Source: Rhyzopertha dominica (lineage: Eukaryota > Arthropoda > Insecta > Coleoptera > Bostrichidae). From it: 64,000 nt of DNA. Under the pieces are notes generated by a model that had not been told where the DNA came from, searched no databases, and worked only from the letters and a program-made list of their open reading frames with translations. Positions 51,486 to 63,480 of this stretch are shown here, one piece after another (the stretch's first letter is position 1; every line of letters starts with the position of its first letter). The stretch covers positions 10,845,786-10,909,785 of the forward strand of contig QCXZ01000041.1 of NCBI GenBank assembly GCA_025024175.1, written 5' to 3'. Both the position numbers and the translations under genes were made by a program.

Positions 51486-54400
51486 ATGACACAATTAAAA
51501 GATAATTTGATTACGTTAAGTCCATGTCCACATCCAGGCTTATCGGCTGCTTACGAAACGTTATTTTCAGAAGATGCTTTGGGTTTCTTAATAGAGCTTG
51601 TGACTACATTTGATCAAGATTGTGATAAGGTAGGTAATTTTATTGATAGCAAGGAAGTAACCTTGGACACTGAGATAAATGTAGATTTGTTGTGTTTCCA
51701 TTTCTAACGCTAATACTAATTTTTTGCACAGAGGGGGTAAGACGTAAAATTATTTTGACCCTATCATTATCAAGGACTGTTTCATTGCTATGATAAGTAT
51801 ATTGTAATGATTTAATTTGAAATGGTCATTATAATTATTTACAACTTATTGCACTCTGATTACAGATATCGGTGTTACCGATCTGTACAACCAGTTCAAG
51901 TTTGTTACGCGGTTGAACGAACCAGATACGGTGGTTTCTTATGGCGCTTATTCATTTTTCAGCTACATTTTACACTAAATGGTACCTGAACAGCAAAGAT
52001 GTGAATTGCTTGAGTTACTTTCGAGCATTTTTTTTAATACGTCAACCCACCTGAAGTTCATCACACTTGTTAAATATCTAGGATGCGTAATGTAGTGGGT
52101 GGTAGTTTATGGAAACACATTTTTAAACGACTAGATAGTACAACCTGAATCTAGCAAGACACTGAATAGTATTTTCTATTTTATTTGTATTTCTTAAAAT
52201 TTCGGCATTGATTAATCACTTGATTAGCCAATGATTTCGGGTTTCGATTACCTATAACTGATTTTGCCGCTGTTCAGTAGATGGCACTGCGTCATCTTGA
52301 TTTTTCCCCTAAAATATGTCCGTAGGTTTAAAAATGTTTTAAAAACAATGAAATTTCAGCTGCAATGGCGGAGGAAATTACGAAAATACCTTCTCAAGTC
52401 AAGTGCAGTTCTGCCTGAATTTTCAAAAAGACCGGAACGAAATGATAAATCATGGAAAGTACGACCTTTGTCGCCAAAACTTCAAGATCGCCGCCTCGAC
52501 TTGGGCGACGTTTCTCCAGCAAATAAAGATCATTTCTTGGCTGCTTTGAATGCAGATGTACAAGGAATACAAGTAATTTTAATACTACAACTTGAAACTA
52601 GATGGTAATATTGTTACATATTAGGTCGACTTTGATGATGGACATTGCCCTACTTGGAAAAATCAGATTATGGGCTTGTATAATGTCTACTGCATTGTCC
52701 ATGGCAATATTAATGGGCTAAAAGCAATAAATGAACTTCCACTTTTGATGCTAAGACCAAGAGCTTGGAATATGATTGAACACAATATTTTGGTAAATAC
52801 ACAACCTTATTGTTTTCAATGTATGTCAAATTTGTACAATTATTACAGATTAACGGAAAAAAAGTGCCGGGTCCTCTAGTAGATTTTGGTATTCTGATGT
52901 TTCACAATGCAAAAATTCTCCTTGATAACAATTGTGGACCATGTTTTTATCTGTCTAAATTAGAAGGTGCTGAGGAGGCCAAGCTTTGGAACGATGTATT
53001 CATTTGGAGCCAGAATAAACTAAAAATTCCGATAGGGTCAATAAAAGCCTGTGTTTTGATAGAGAACATTTTATCGTCGTTCGAAATGGATGAAATCCTG
53101 TTTGAATTGAAAGAGCATTCTCTAGGGTTGAACTGTGGGATATGGGATTATGCTGCTTCCATAATTGCAAAATTTGGTAAGATTATATTATGTGACATTA
53201 TTTCATGTTCCATGTGCATTTAGTTAGTGACAATTACTAACCATCAAATTACATGCAGTATATAATTTCTCAGTGTTAGTCGGGAGATTGCAGATCCATT
53301 AATCTGCCTGCATGGGAGATTACATTAAAATGTATGGTTGTATTCACATGCAAATAGTGTCTAACATACAAAGTATTCTTGCAAATTATAACAATTTTAT
53401 ATTTAGTTGATTGATTAATTTATTAAATAGCAGTAAATAATAGTTTTATAATTACACATAGTATTATATGGGATCTTTTATATTATAACATTATTTAGTT
53501 TACATTTATCATATTTAAAGANATATTGCATTAAATAAATAATAAAGTATTAAGATTTTGGGTTTTATAAAATGCTAACATTTCCTTACTTTACAGTAGA
53601 AATTGTTTATATAGCGACGACCAAGGGACCACGCAAAGTGGTTTCTAAATTGTCAAACTACAAAATACAGAATATAATTTTTTAGAAGATTATTAGAAAT
53701 TAGTGAATGTGCTTTTGCCGAGGACATAGTTATATTTGCCAAAAATGAAACGGACATGCAATATAATCTGCAAATATGGAATATTACACTAAAGATATAG
53801 GCAACATGACCTGTTGTCAGAAAACTAGTGATGCCAGTGGGAAAAAACAGATAAAAACTAATAAGTTTAAACAAGACATGACAAGATATTATATTCAACA
53901 AGTACAAAACTTCAGATACTTGAAAGTAAATATCAACTGTAAAGGAGAGCAAGAACTAGAAATAATATACAGAAAGCGGCATACATACAACATACTCCTT
54001 GGTAAAAAAATTTATCGAGAAAAACAAAAATCACAGTGTATAAGTCAGTGTATATACCGGTACTTACATAGGAATGAGAAACTTGGGTTCTAAATAATAA
54101 ACTGGTATAGCCAAATTCAAGCAATGGAGATGAAATTTGTAAGAAAAATAAAAGGAATCGCAAGAAGGAACGCAGTGTGCAATGAATATGTCTTACGTAA
54201 AAAATAGAAAATAACCAGCTTGGATGGTGGGGACACTTAAATAGAACAAATAGTAATAAAATACATGTGTAAGCTATGTTGTCTGAACCACAACCAAATG
54301 CAGATAGATCTAGATCATTGTAGGTTATCAGTGCAGTTTAGGTCTAGTGCAGACAGCATGGCTTAGACCTGTTTTTGCCTATATACGATTTTGTTAGGCT

Positions 54401-57400
54401 ACAGGTCACTTCCTTTAGGATGCAGTTCCCATAATGGCAGCAGGGTGGCTTTGTTACCGTGTCAGTGTAATGCTGACAGATGGCATTGCTATCTAAATTT
54501 CTACTTACATGAAGACCGATAGACAAAATTACAAGTGTGTGGCAAGCAAGAGACATACAGAGTAGTAGGAAGAGTGAAAGACACCTATAACAAAAAATTT
54601 TAAAAGCATTATCGAAAAAGAATACAGTATGGCACAAAGTGCAAAAGTTATGTGAAATTTGTGGAAGAATAGAAGAAGACACAGAAGAAGTAGAAGGAAT
54701 CTGACTGATTGTATATATAACATTTTGTGTTAATAAGTAGGTATAGGTTTTACTCGTAAAACGGGACCAGTAGTTCTCATCGTTATAACAGATGTCGCTA
54801 TAAATGATTTCTACTCTCAATTTGGCAGTAGTATTTACTAATGCTTTCATATTTTTGTTTTATAATTTCTGTCAAAGAAAACTTGATACCAGAATTTTTC
54901 CACAATTCAGTGCCAGATTTTTTCCAAAAACATCTGTTCCAGGAGACAGAAAAGAATTTGTTTTGCCCGACCGAAACAAGTATGTGAACATGCAGCGTCA
55001 TTTTTTGTCGAAATACATGAAATTGGTGGTGCAGACATGTCACTCAAGAGGTGCACATGCTACTGGTGGTATGGCAGCTCTTTTACTCAATGAAAATGAG
55101 TCTGATGCAATTAAAAAAGTAGTGGCTGCAAAACAGATGGAAATAGAGACAGGAGTCGATGGTTTTATGGTGTATGACTTAAAATTAGTGCCCCACATGA
55201 ACAATGTATGCAAATAATTTTTTAAAACTGATTTAGATTACACGATGTGCTCCTTTCTAGCTTTGGAAAACTATGTGTGGTGCCCAGTTGAATCAGATAA
55301 ATCTCGAGCAACCTTGGGAACACATCACTGCTCAAGATCTATTAAAGATGCCATCAGGGGGAGTTACAATGAACGGTCTTCAGCATAATGTGATCGTTGC
55401 TTTGCTCTTTCTTTATAATTGGCTGCAGGGAAATGGGCATTTCTTCTATCAGAACTGCGTGGAAGATTCTGCTACTGCGGAGATCTCACGGTCTCAGATA
55501 TGGCAGTGGATAAGGCATAAGGTAAATATTGTCTGAAACGTTTGTTGGCAGCAGTTTAAGAAGTTTTTGCACATTTGTATATGAAGAAAGAAGTAGTTAA
55601 GCTAGATAGTGTATAACATTATTTTATAATATTTTACGTATTTACTATAAAACAGCTCTTTAGCTTCTATTCTTTTTCTCAAAAAGGTTTGACCTGTTTA
55701 TGTTGGTTTACGATTTCTTAAATGAGCGACTAATTTGCCGAATTTGAAACATAAATAACTATTAGTATAACTGAACCGCTAGTTATACAACTTCAGTACG
55801 GTTTATTGTAGAAATACTAAATAACATTTGAATATAAATAATCTTAGAAAACTGTAAAACAATTACTGTGGCCTGCTTAGATTGTTACAAGAAAATCTTG
55901 ACATGCAAAATTAATTGAGACTAGCAAATATCTCACAAAGTATTGGAGATGGATCCAAATATACTTCAATGAAACTATGAAAGGTATTCAAATTTTGTTT
56001 TTAACAGTCTTTGTTTAACGACTATAAATATGTTGTTTTTTTTTACTATAACTGTACAGGGTGGTCCAATTATCGTGTTCACTCAATTGACGGCTTTATT
56101 TGAAGTTTTAGAAAAAAAATTTTTTAAATAAAAATTGTAGCAGCCAAGGAGTACTCGATAACAAGATATAGCACATTTACACAGCGTTGCCAGATTTTTT
56201 TTTTTTAGATATAACCAATTATTTGTTTTACTTACTTATTCTAAGCAAAAATGTGACCTAAAATTAACGGTTTTGGAGATACGCATGAGTTGTCATGCTC
56301 ATCCAATTGACGGCTTTATTTGAAATTTTACAGAATAATGTTTCAAATAAAAGTGGTAGCAGCCAAGGAATACTTGATAACACAATATAGGACATTTGCA
56401 CAGTGTTGCTAGATTTCCAGTACTGAACCAAACAAACTAGCATTTTTTTATATCGAACCACCTACTTTTTATGCCGGATTATAATCATAATCTGTCATAA
56501 AAAGTAGGTAGTCCTATTTAAAAAAAAACTCAAGTTTTGTTCAGTACTCGAAATATATTGCATTATAGAGTACTTCTTGGCTGCTACCATTTTTATTTGA
56601 AGCATTTTTCACACAAATAAAACTGTCAGTAGGGTGAGCTAGATGACTGGACCACCCAAGTGTATCTCGGAAACAGTTAATTTTTAATATTTTTCACACA
56701 CAATTTGCCGTATAATCATAATCCGGGATAAAAAGTAGGTGGTTCTATTTTAAAAAATGCAAGTTTGGATGTGTACTTAAAATCTGACAATGCCGTGTAG
56801 ATGTGCTATATCGCGTTATCGAGTACCCCTTGGCTGCTACAACTTTTTTTTCTAAAACTTCAACCATCAATTGGGTGAGCAGCATAACTGGACCACCCTG
56901 TACAGTATTAAATCGAACATTATTTCTGAAATATATACAAAATATTGAATAATGCCGAAACAAAATGCAAGGTGTGACGTCATGTTAAAAAATCACTTTT
57001 AAACATGACGAGTAATTATTATTATATTGTATAAGTGATAAAAATTTTTGGGACACTAATTAAATTACTGGATCTCCTTTATTTTAGTTTTGAACTAAAT
57101 ATATAACACTATAAAAAAATCAAGCATAAAATTTCCTTTAAGACTTATGGATGGTGAAGGTTTTAGCTACCATATTAGTTTTAATTAAAAACTTTTTGCC
57201 CTAACTTGCATTTGAATACCCTCTTGCTAAATACTCTAATCTGTATTTCAGGCTACTATAGAAGGATCTGGCATGGTGGTTACTACGTCTCTGGTTCAGT
57301 CACTGTCAACAGATTTCTTGAAGAGCACTTCAACATCTCATATGAACAAAAGACTGCTACTCATAGCTGAAAGGCTCTTTTTTGACATAATCACAGCACT

Positions 57401-57491
57401 CGAATTCCCAGATTTTATTACAACCTATTTAAATGATAACCTCGAATTTCAATTGGAACACACCGGATTTATGGTGCCTTCTAAACTCTAG
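51486..57491 (+). CDS. Malate synthase (A-type) with C-terminal peroxisomal signal
   Basis: Exons 51486-51629, 52360-52572, 52625-52792, 52849-53176, 54943-55205, 55261-55521 and 57252-57491 join in frame to 538 residues, the usual length of malate synthase A. The enzyme condenses glyoxylate with acetyl-CoA to malate, the second step of the glyoxylate bypass. Family blocks are in order: LNADVQGIQVDFDDG.CPTW, LLMLRPRAW (R163, R165), GPLVDFGILMFHNA, GPCFYLSKLE, AKLWNDVF, SIKACVLIENILSSFEMDEIL (E247), GLNCG-I-WDY (D275), FVLPDRNKYVNM, TCHSRGAHATGGMAA, and EDSATAEISRSQIWQW with candidate base D441. The protein ends Ser-Lys-Leu, a canonical PTS1, so peroxisomal location is predicted. Two changes stand out: the usual Arg before WDY is Ile273, and the GHDGTW..HPGL block is replaced by GVDGFMVYDLKLVP. 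Introns of 52-56 nt match the host. The ATG directly follows TTACAG, so a 5' UTR exon probably precedes it. Confidence 0.93.
53177..53645 (+). other. Malate synthase intron 4, first part
   Basis: GTAAGA donor at 53177. No recognisable feature before the LINE remnant. Confidence 0.45.
53650..54295 (+). pseudogene. Degenerate LINE reverse transcriptase fragment in malate synthase intron 4
   Basis: Plus-strand frames give an RT catalytic-box remnant (AEDIVIFAKNETDMQYNLQIW near 53720-53790), QVQNFRYLKVNINCKGEQELEI (53900-53970), then RKRHTYNILLGKKI and, after a frame change, LGWWGHLNRTN near 54215. These are the palm and post-palm blocks of insect LINEs, in the usual order. Stops are frequent. 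It is in the same orientation as the host gene. Confidence 0.7.
54395..54515 (+). repeat. Dispersed repeat, copy B
   Basis: Near-identical blocks (CACTTCCTTTAGGA, GGTGGCTTTGT, GTCAGTGTAATGCTGACAGATGGCATTGC) occur inverted at 19090-19215. It lies 100 bp downstream of the LINE RT remnant in the same orientation, so it may be that LINE's 3' UTR, or a SINE sharing it. Confidence 0.7.
56052..56905. mobile_element. 854-bp nested fold-back element in malate synthase intron 6
   Basis: The outer ends are CTGTACAGGGTGGTCCA (56052) and its exact complement (56889-56905). Arms of about 150 bp share CTCAATTGACGG..., GTAGCAGCCAAGGAGTACTCGATAAC and the TTACACAGCGTTGCCAGATTTT block. Inside lies a second inverted pair: near 56305 (CCAATTGACGGCTTTATTTG, GTAGCAGCCAAGGAATACT) and near 56570-56660 (its complement, ending GACTGGACCACCC). 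The centre holds ACCTACTTTTTATGCCGGATTATAATC and its partner. It encodes nothing and looks like two head-to-head copies of one non-autonomous element. Confidence 0.85.
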
Positions 57492-58160
57492 GCATGGATA
57501 TATTTGCAAGAATACTCATTAAATGTTGTGGCTCCTGCTATTTTGTTATTTGCTTTCTTTTATAATTCTGATATGATACACAGAACAATTTAAAATATCC
57601 TCCACTCTGTTAGTCCAATATGTAAAATTATAAATAAACTGGACAATCAGTAGAACAAGGGTGCCTTATTATCTCGCTAGTCTTTTTCTATGTTTTTGGA
57701 GAAGTTGTAATAGGTTAACAATAAAGCATAATTATTATTATTATTATTATTAGAAGTCCAAAGACTTGGTGAGAAATAAGTGTGCAGCTAAAAAACAAGT
57801 AATTATTGTCTTTTAAAACATTGTTATGAAGTTTAACCAACAAATGAATACTAAAAACAGATATTTAGCACCCTCAGACATAACATAGCCCATGCCAAGA
57901 GCTATGATCTAAGCTAGTTTTTAGTGTGTGCCTGAACCCTGCTAGCTTATTTGGAACCAGCCAAGAAAATTGCACATCAGAAATGAACACCATATGCTAA
58001 GTGGTAACTTAGATTATATAATTTTAAGAATGTTTATGTTTTTTATACTACAGAGTTCAAAATTCATCCACCAGTCGCAAGAAGCCATCCATCAGCAATC
58101 CATAAAAATAAGGCCGCTACTAAATCGGTAGTCTGTTATCCTTGAGTATTCGTACCGCAA
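57492..58160 (+). other. Malate synthase 3' UTR and flank
   Basis: AATAAA at 57633-57638, 142 nt past the stop, is the probable poly(A) signal. A pure ATT microsatellite follows at about 57729-57751. The rest shows nothing recognisable. Confidence 0.55.
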
Positions 58161-58526
58161 GCTCTCTGCTAAAGTCCCTAGACTAGATAAATAAAGTACC
58201 TACCTACCGCAATTGTCCACCATTTTAGGGCAAAATATTAGCAATAGATGGGAGAGAGAACCAAATCATTCAAATTTAACATTAAAGACTATAAAACTCT
58301 CAGATATAAAGTTCTGATGCCTAAAACGCGATGCCAATTACCTAGGTAAAAGTCAAACAACACTATCAGAGCCTGATGCTAGTACCGTAATCCTTAAGGC
58401 CTGATTTGATAGTTTGCTTCCCTCTCCCTTTTCTTTTATAAATACTTAAATTTCCGCCTCTATTTTGCCCTAAAATGGCAGACTATTGCGGTACTTTATC
58501 CATCTAGGCACTTTACACTCTACTAA
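58161..58526. mobile_element. ~365-bp MITE-like inverted-repeat element
   Basis: The left arm (TAAAGTCCCTAGACTAGATAA, AAAGTACC, CCGCAATTGTCCACCATTTTAGGGCAAAATA) is matched inverted by the right arm (TATTTTGCCCTAAAATGG, CTATTGCGGTACTTTATCCATCTAGG, CACTTTA). Arms are about 80-90 bp. No coding content. Confidence 0.7.
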
Positions 58527-61500
58527 CGTGTACATCCATCTACCGGATCAAGTAATAAACACTAAGACTGAGCGGCAATGACCTCTCGGTACGGTGGTAG
58601 ATTTAAAAACATAATGTGATTATTAGGATACCTAATTACCTAATGGCGGTAAAGAATGTTTCTCTTGAAAACGAAAAGTCAGTGGCAGAAGGCATTCGTC
58701 TTTAATAAATGTATAAAAATTCTATTGATTTCCGATCTAAAGATAATAGACGTAATTTATTTATTGTAGTCAGTATGCAGAATACCGAATTAGCTTTTGG
58801 CATTTGGTGGTGTCATGAATTGTGGTGGTATGCCGCGGTATTCCAAAGCTATGCAAGATAAAATCAGAGAATGTATTGCTGACCTTAAAAAGGAATTATA
58901 GAAATATCCATTGTTTATCGAACATAGCAAACCATTCTGATGTGATTGAAATGAATGATGAATGAATGCTATTGTAAGTGTAGTGATTCGGATATTGGGG
59001 GGGGGAGGAGTTGTGAATTATACCGCGTGTTTATTTTTATTCGAGTTTAATAGTGCCGCTATGCTTCGGGAGATGGCGCAAGATGCCGTTCCTTGAAGTA
59101 AAATCCGATCGGATGGTAATGGAAGGAGTTTAGTGAGGAAAAGTCTCAAAAGGGCCAGTAGGAGTAGGCGTCAGGAGGTAGTGGAACAAGTTAATGCCGG
59201 GTTTATTTAGACAATCCATACCTGTTACCTAGAACTGCTTGCTGATACCTGTTACCATATAATAGGTCCAGTATCTCCTTACCACCTCTAGTCGGGTATT
59301 CATCTGGCAGCTGCAGCTGCACAGCTGCTGCTACCGGAATATCGGAACTGCAGAGCTATTTCATCACCTGAAAACAAGATTCGCCGTTTCTGCATTGCAA
59401 GTTGTTAGCTGCCAGCCATTTTCCCATCACGATCGCTGGAGCGTATCATTGGATATCCTGGAGTGGACTGGTTGAAGGAAGAAGGACGTTATTTCAACGA
59501 CCTACGCGGAAGTTTTGGACATTGTTAGGACGGACTATATATATATACTGCACATGATGCCATTTAAAGTTCCTCGTTTCTATTTTAAGCTAAAATCAAC
59601 TCTCAGTTAAAATCTAAACCAATCACTTACCTCAGTTTCAGATTTTGTCATGGTTACTGGGCTGATTTTAGCTAAAATCGACTTTAACAAAGAGAAGAGG
59701 AACCGGCCCGGTGAGTTTTAAAGCTTGCATGAGGTAAGTAATAGCCTAATAGCTGACATTATTGATAAATTGATTGAAACCTCTGTCCATAATAATCCTG
59801 TGAATTCGCGACCAATAGCAGCAGCAAGCTTCCCGGGTAATCGCTCGCTTATGGAAGGATTTCCTTAAAGCCCAGGTGGGTACACCAAGATCGTTCTCAA
59901 ATGGAGAGGACCTTGATAATAGATACTATCTGATTTTTATTGATTTTCAAAATGGGGAAATTATTTATGTCGTACACAGGGTACGGGTAGGGGACTCAGT
60001 ATTAGATGCCGCCCGGGCCACTGTGTTGATGTATCTACCATCAACAGCCGTTATATCTTTAAAGTCTTTTTGAACAAGTAAATGCAAAACTTTTGTATTA
60101 CCTTTATCCAAAGAGTTATCGTTTTTCTAATGTTTGGGAAGGTATTTTGTAGTGTTTATTTTACGTAATAGTACATACAGTATATTTCGTTAGCTACGTA
60201 TTTTTTTGTATTATCTGTAATATTAAGTTTTAATAGATGTTCCCTTCTGTTTCCTTTTGTTAATTTCGTTGTCTGATATATTTCTAGACTTTACAGAAGT
60301 TGTTTATAGCTACTTACTAAGCACCGATGTAGTCAATATTTCTTAATAAATGTGGTTTATTTAAGTACCTACTTAGTTTTGCAATACATCACCATGCAAA
60401 TTCTCAATTTCGTTGGGAACTGTTATCAAGTTACATCACGCAATGCTTAGTAGCTTGCACCCCAGCAAAGTTTTTATATCAATTGGAATTTTGTCTAGCA
60501 ATTAAAACAGGTTATTTAGGTAATTCCCCTAAATATTGCGTCTGTCGGCATAAGAATTGAAACGTCATTAGAGCAGCTCTAACATGGAACCTGATTTTTT
60601 TGTATTTTTTTGTGTTGGCTATATGAACTCGTCTGTCATTAAGTATTCCTTTCAGTAATGTCACTCGCCACGTTTTGAGCTCAATAATAACAAGGATGTA
60701 TCCTATACTCTCAATTTTGTCATTATTTCGAGGTCGTCTGCTATGATAATGCCCTTGAATATTTCGTCTGTCGACATAAATTTTGAAGCAACATTCAAAG
60801 AATTCTTAAATGGCACCAGATTTTTTTTGTACCTCATCACCACATAATCTCGAAATTTTTGACAAATTTAAGGGCGTCTGTCATGGTGAAAGCCCCACAT
60901 AAATCCATGTGTCTGCACATCTTGATTAGTTATATCACGAGCAATATTTTGAGCAAAATCTGATCTATGTACCTTATCGAATTAATTTGGACAAAGTTTC
61001 TAATTTTTTATACTCGTGCCTGCGTTAAAGCTCCCACTCAGGTACAAGACGGATGGATTTGGGCCCACCTTCCATACCTTTAGCTGGTTAGTTAAATGAA
61101 ATAAAATTTATAGGCAAGTGTATTTCACAATTTTTATCCAGAACTCATATTTGACCTTTGCAAATGACATTCAATGAGTCGTTGTTAAACGGTTACCAAG
61201 TTTATTTTGGTCAGGGAGCACGATTTCTACTTTGTTCAGCTATTCTAATATGCTTTCCTATAGGGAATGTTCAACTATGCATGATTCTGTTATAAGGAAT
61301 ATGCAGAATCGGTCACACATTTGTATTTGGCGGTAAGTCCAACCTTCTTCGGTCCAAATTTCTAAATTCGCCTTACATTTTAACAATTATTATAGAGAAA
61401 CAAATTTTTTTTTAAAAATATCAGTTATTTCGAGCAAAAATCTATACAAACTAAGAGTTATGTAAGTGTGTTTAATGGAGTATTATCGATGTGCTTATAT

Positions 61501-62100
61501 TCAGTTTCAGATGACGACATTAGGTACTTTAAGCATTTGAACTATGCGTACCTGATTAAAGTTAAGAACATAAATTACTCACATAAAAATTGCTGCAGCA
61601 GAAATATCAGACGAAGTATAACTTACATTGCCATAATAAGATTAATAGATCATAAGGAATACCTACATTTGTAATAATTTATATTGTGCTTCTAATTGCT
61701 AATCCCTGCAGATTTTAAAAGTAAAGTATATTTCGTAAAATTTATAACATACGATTTTGGCGATTGAGTCTTATTTTGCATTTCAATGACAGCCAGCAAG
61801 ATGAATACCTATAATACATGCAAGGATTTTAACAGCTTCACGATAATAACAATTGGCGGGTTAAAAATTATGCAGAAATTTGAGTAAAATTAGATGTACG
61901 AGTAAAAATTGTTAGAGATAAAACGATCATTAATTTAATGCTGATTGGGGGTGTTTGGCCAGTTGACGCGTTATGTTGGGGCTTATAACTTGCATTTTTA
62001 AGTTTAACTTAGATTAACTAAACCAGCAGCTTAAATCATTACTGTCTTAGGTATCGTTTTACGACCAGGTTGTTTCCTGATTCTGAGTTTTGATATTTTT
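58527..62100. other. Gene-poor region with diverged repeats
   Basis: No supported gene. TTAAGCTAAAATC.ACT (about 59590) and GATTTTAGCTAAAATCGACTTT (about 59670) form a small inverted pair. Between 60530 and 60960 a diverged direct repeat is suggested by CGTCTGTCGGCATAA/CGTCTGTCGACATAA and CCTGATTTTTTTGTA/CCAGATTTTTTTTGTA, spaced about 230 bp. The small frames at 59876-60073 and 61468-61674 show no recognisable motif. Confidence 0.45.
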
Positions 62101-62109
62101 TTTAATCTT

Positions 62110-63480
62110 TTCTAGCTACCTATTCACTCCTAATTTAAATTTCTAAAGCTTCTAGTGTGTAAAGTTGAAACTAAACTAAAAGCGCATCGGTTAATTCATT
62201 AGTCTTTGATATGTGCGAATTCCAAATTATAAAACGTGGCCCTATTAGTAGATATTTAAGGTAAGGTGAAATTTATCTTTCTTTAGTACTTCGTTTGGAA
62301 TTACTTTACATTATCTGGGTCACGGATCTTTATTCTTCTAAATAAAATGTACCATCTTTTGTTAAACGCGATAAAGATGCAACTGAATGCGCTAGATATC
62401 ACCTAACTGAGATCATTAATAATTGAATTAGAAATAAACGAGCTTTGTATGATCACTGTATATAAAAAATTTCGTTCTTCATATAAATGTTTTACGTCAC
62501 CTTGCAGCAAATCGACGAAGATTGTTAATGGAATAAATACTTCATTAATTATTTAGGTACATAATCCGATAATGACACAGTTTTATTNATACGAGGGTGA
62601 ATGCTTTCAGTGTCCATAATATAGGATAATATTTTCTCGGAAAGATTGGTTTCTCTTGAAAACACTGACAAAGAGTTATAAGTCTAACGTTTCGATTACA
62701 CCTGTAATCTTTGTCAAAGACGAAGAACCTCAAAATTTGCCTGACACAAGTTCAAACAAAACAACCCATTTCTTTGCTTCCTCCTTCCAAACAACATCGC
62801 CACTGATTTAGCTGGGTTTATCTTTAACTGGTGAGCATTTGTAAATTGGACGAGCCTAGCCAAATCTAAATTTATTGCATTATTAGCGAGAGCAATTTCA
62901 GGCGGAGAAAACGAAAAATAGACCTGTGTATGGGCGTACCCAGCTTTTGGTCCAGGGGGAGGCAAAACAGGAACGTCCTGTAGAGTATAATTCGACATAA
63001 ATAGAAATAATAAACGTTTATAAGATATAGGTACTTAAGTAATTAATGAAGTATTTATTCCATGAATAATCATCGTGGGTTTTCTGCAAGGCGACTTAAA
63101 ACATCTTCTGTGAAATAAAGACCCAAATTTTTTATATGTTTTCTGTGTACACTCGTCATACAAAGCCCCTTTATTACTAATGCAGTTATTGATGAACTCA
63201 GTTAGATGAGGCGCATTCAGTTGCATCGCCCTCAAAAGATGAGTTAATACATTTTATTTGGGAGAATAAAGATCCGTGATCCACATAATGTATAATGATA
63301 TCATACGAACTACCAAAGGAACATTAATTTCACCTTGAAAGTTCTACTAATAGGACCACGATTTCTGATTCAGAATTAACACATATCAAAGACTAATGCA
63401 TTAACCGATGCGCTTTTAGTAGTTTCAACTTCTCACGCTAGAAGCATTATTAGAAATTTAAGCCAGGAGTTAATATGTTT
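62110..63480. mobile_element. Long inverted duplication (arms ~430 bp) around an RT fragment
   Basis: The left arm (about 62110-62561) and right arm (about 63028-63480) are inverted copies. Shared blocks include AAAGCGCATCGGTTAAT.CATTAGTCTTTGATATGTG, CCTATTAGTAGA, CACGGATCTTTATTCT, GATGCAACTGAATGCGC and GGAATAAATACTTCATTAATTA. The centre (62562-63027) holds a minus-strand RT piece. It may be a retroelement with inverted arms, or a host inverted duplication. Confidence 0.8.
62714..62998 (-). pseudogene. Jockey-like RT fragment between the inverted arms
   Basis: The minus-strand frame reads AYAHTQVYFSFSPPEIALANNAI-like residues followed by LARLVQFTNAHQLKINPAKSVAMLFG. This is the stretch after the catalytic Asp pair in jockey-type polymerases (xDDxQ.Y.SF, then LKINP.KS..M.FG). 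The catalytic Asp pair itself appears lost (GYAHTQVY). The rest of the RT is absent. Confidence 0.65.

Noticed and set aside
51867..51915. Extra malate synthase exon after ATTACAG
   Set aside because: The frame hits a stop within 17 codons and family alignment runs directly from exon 1 to the exon at 52360.
51486..57491. Recent bacterial transfer as the source of malate synthase
   Set aside because: Six spliceosomal introns, host-like short introns and a eukaryotic PTS1 argue against a recent event; an ancient transfer cannot be judged without a tree.
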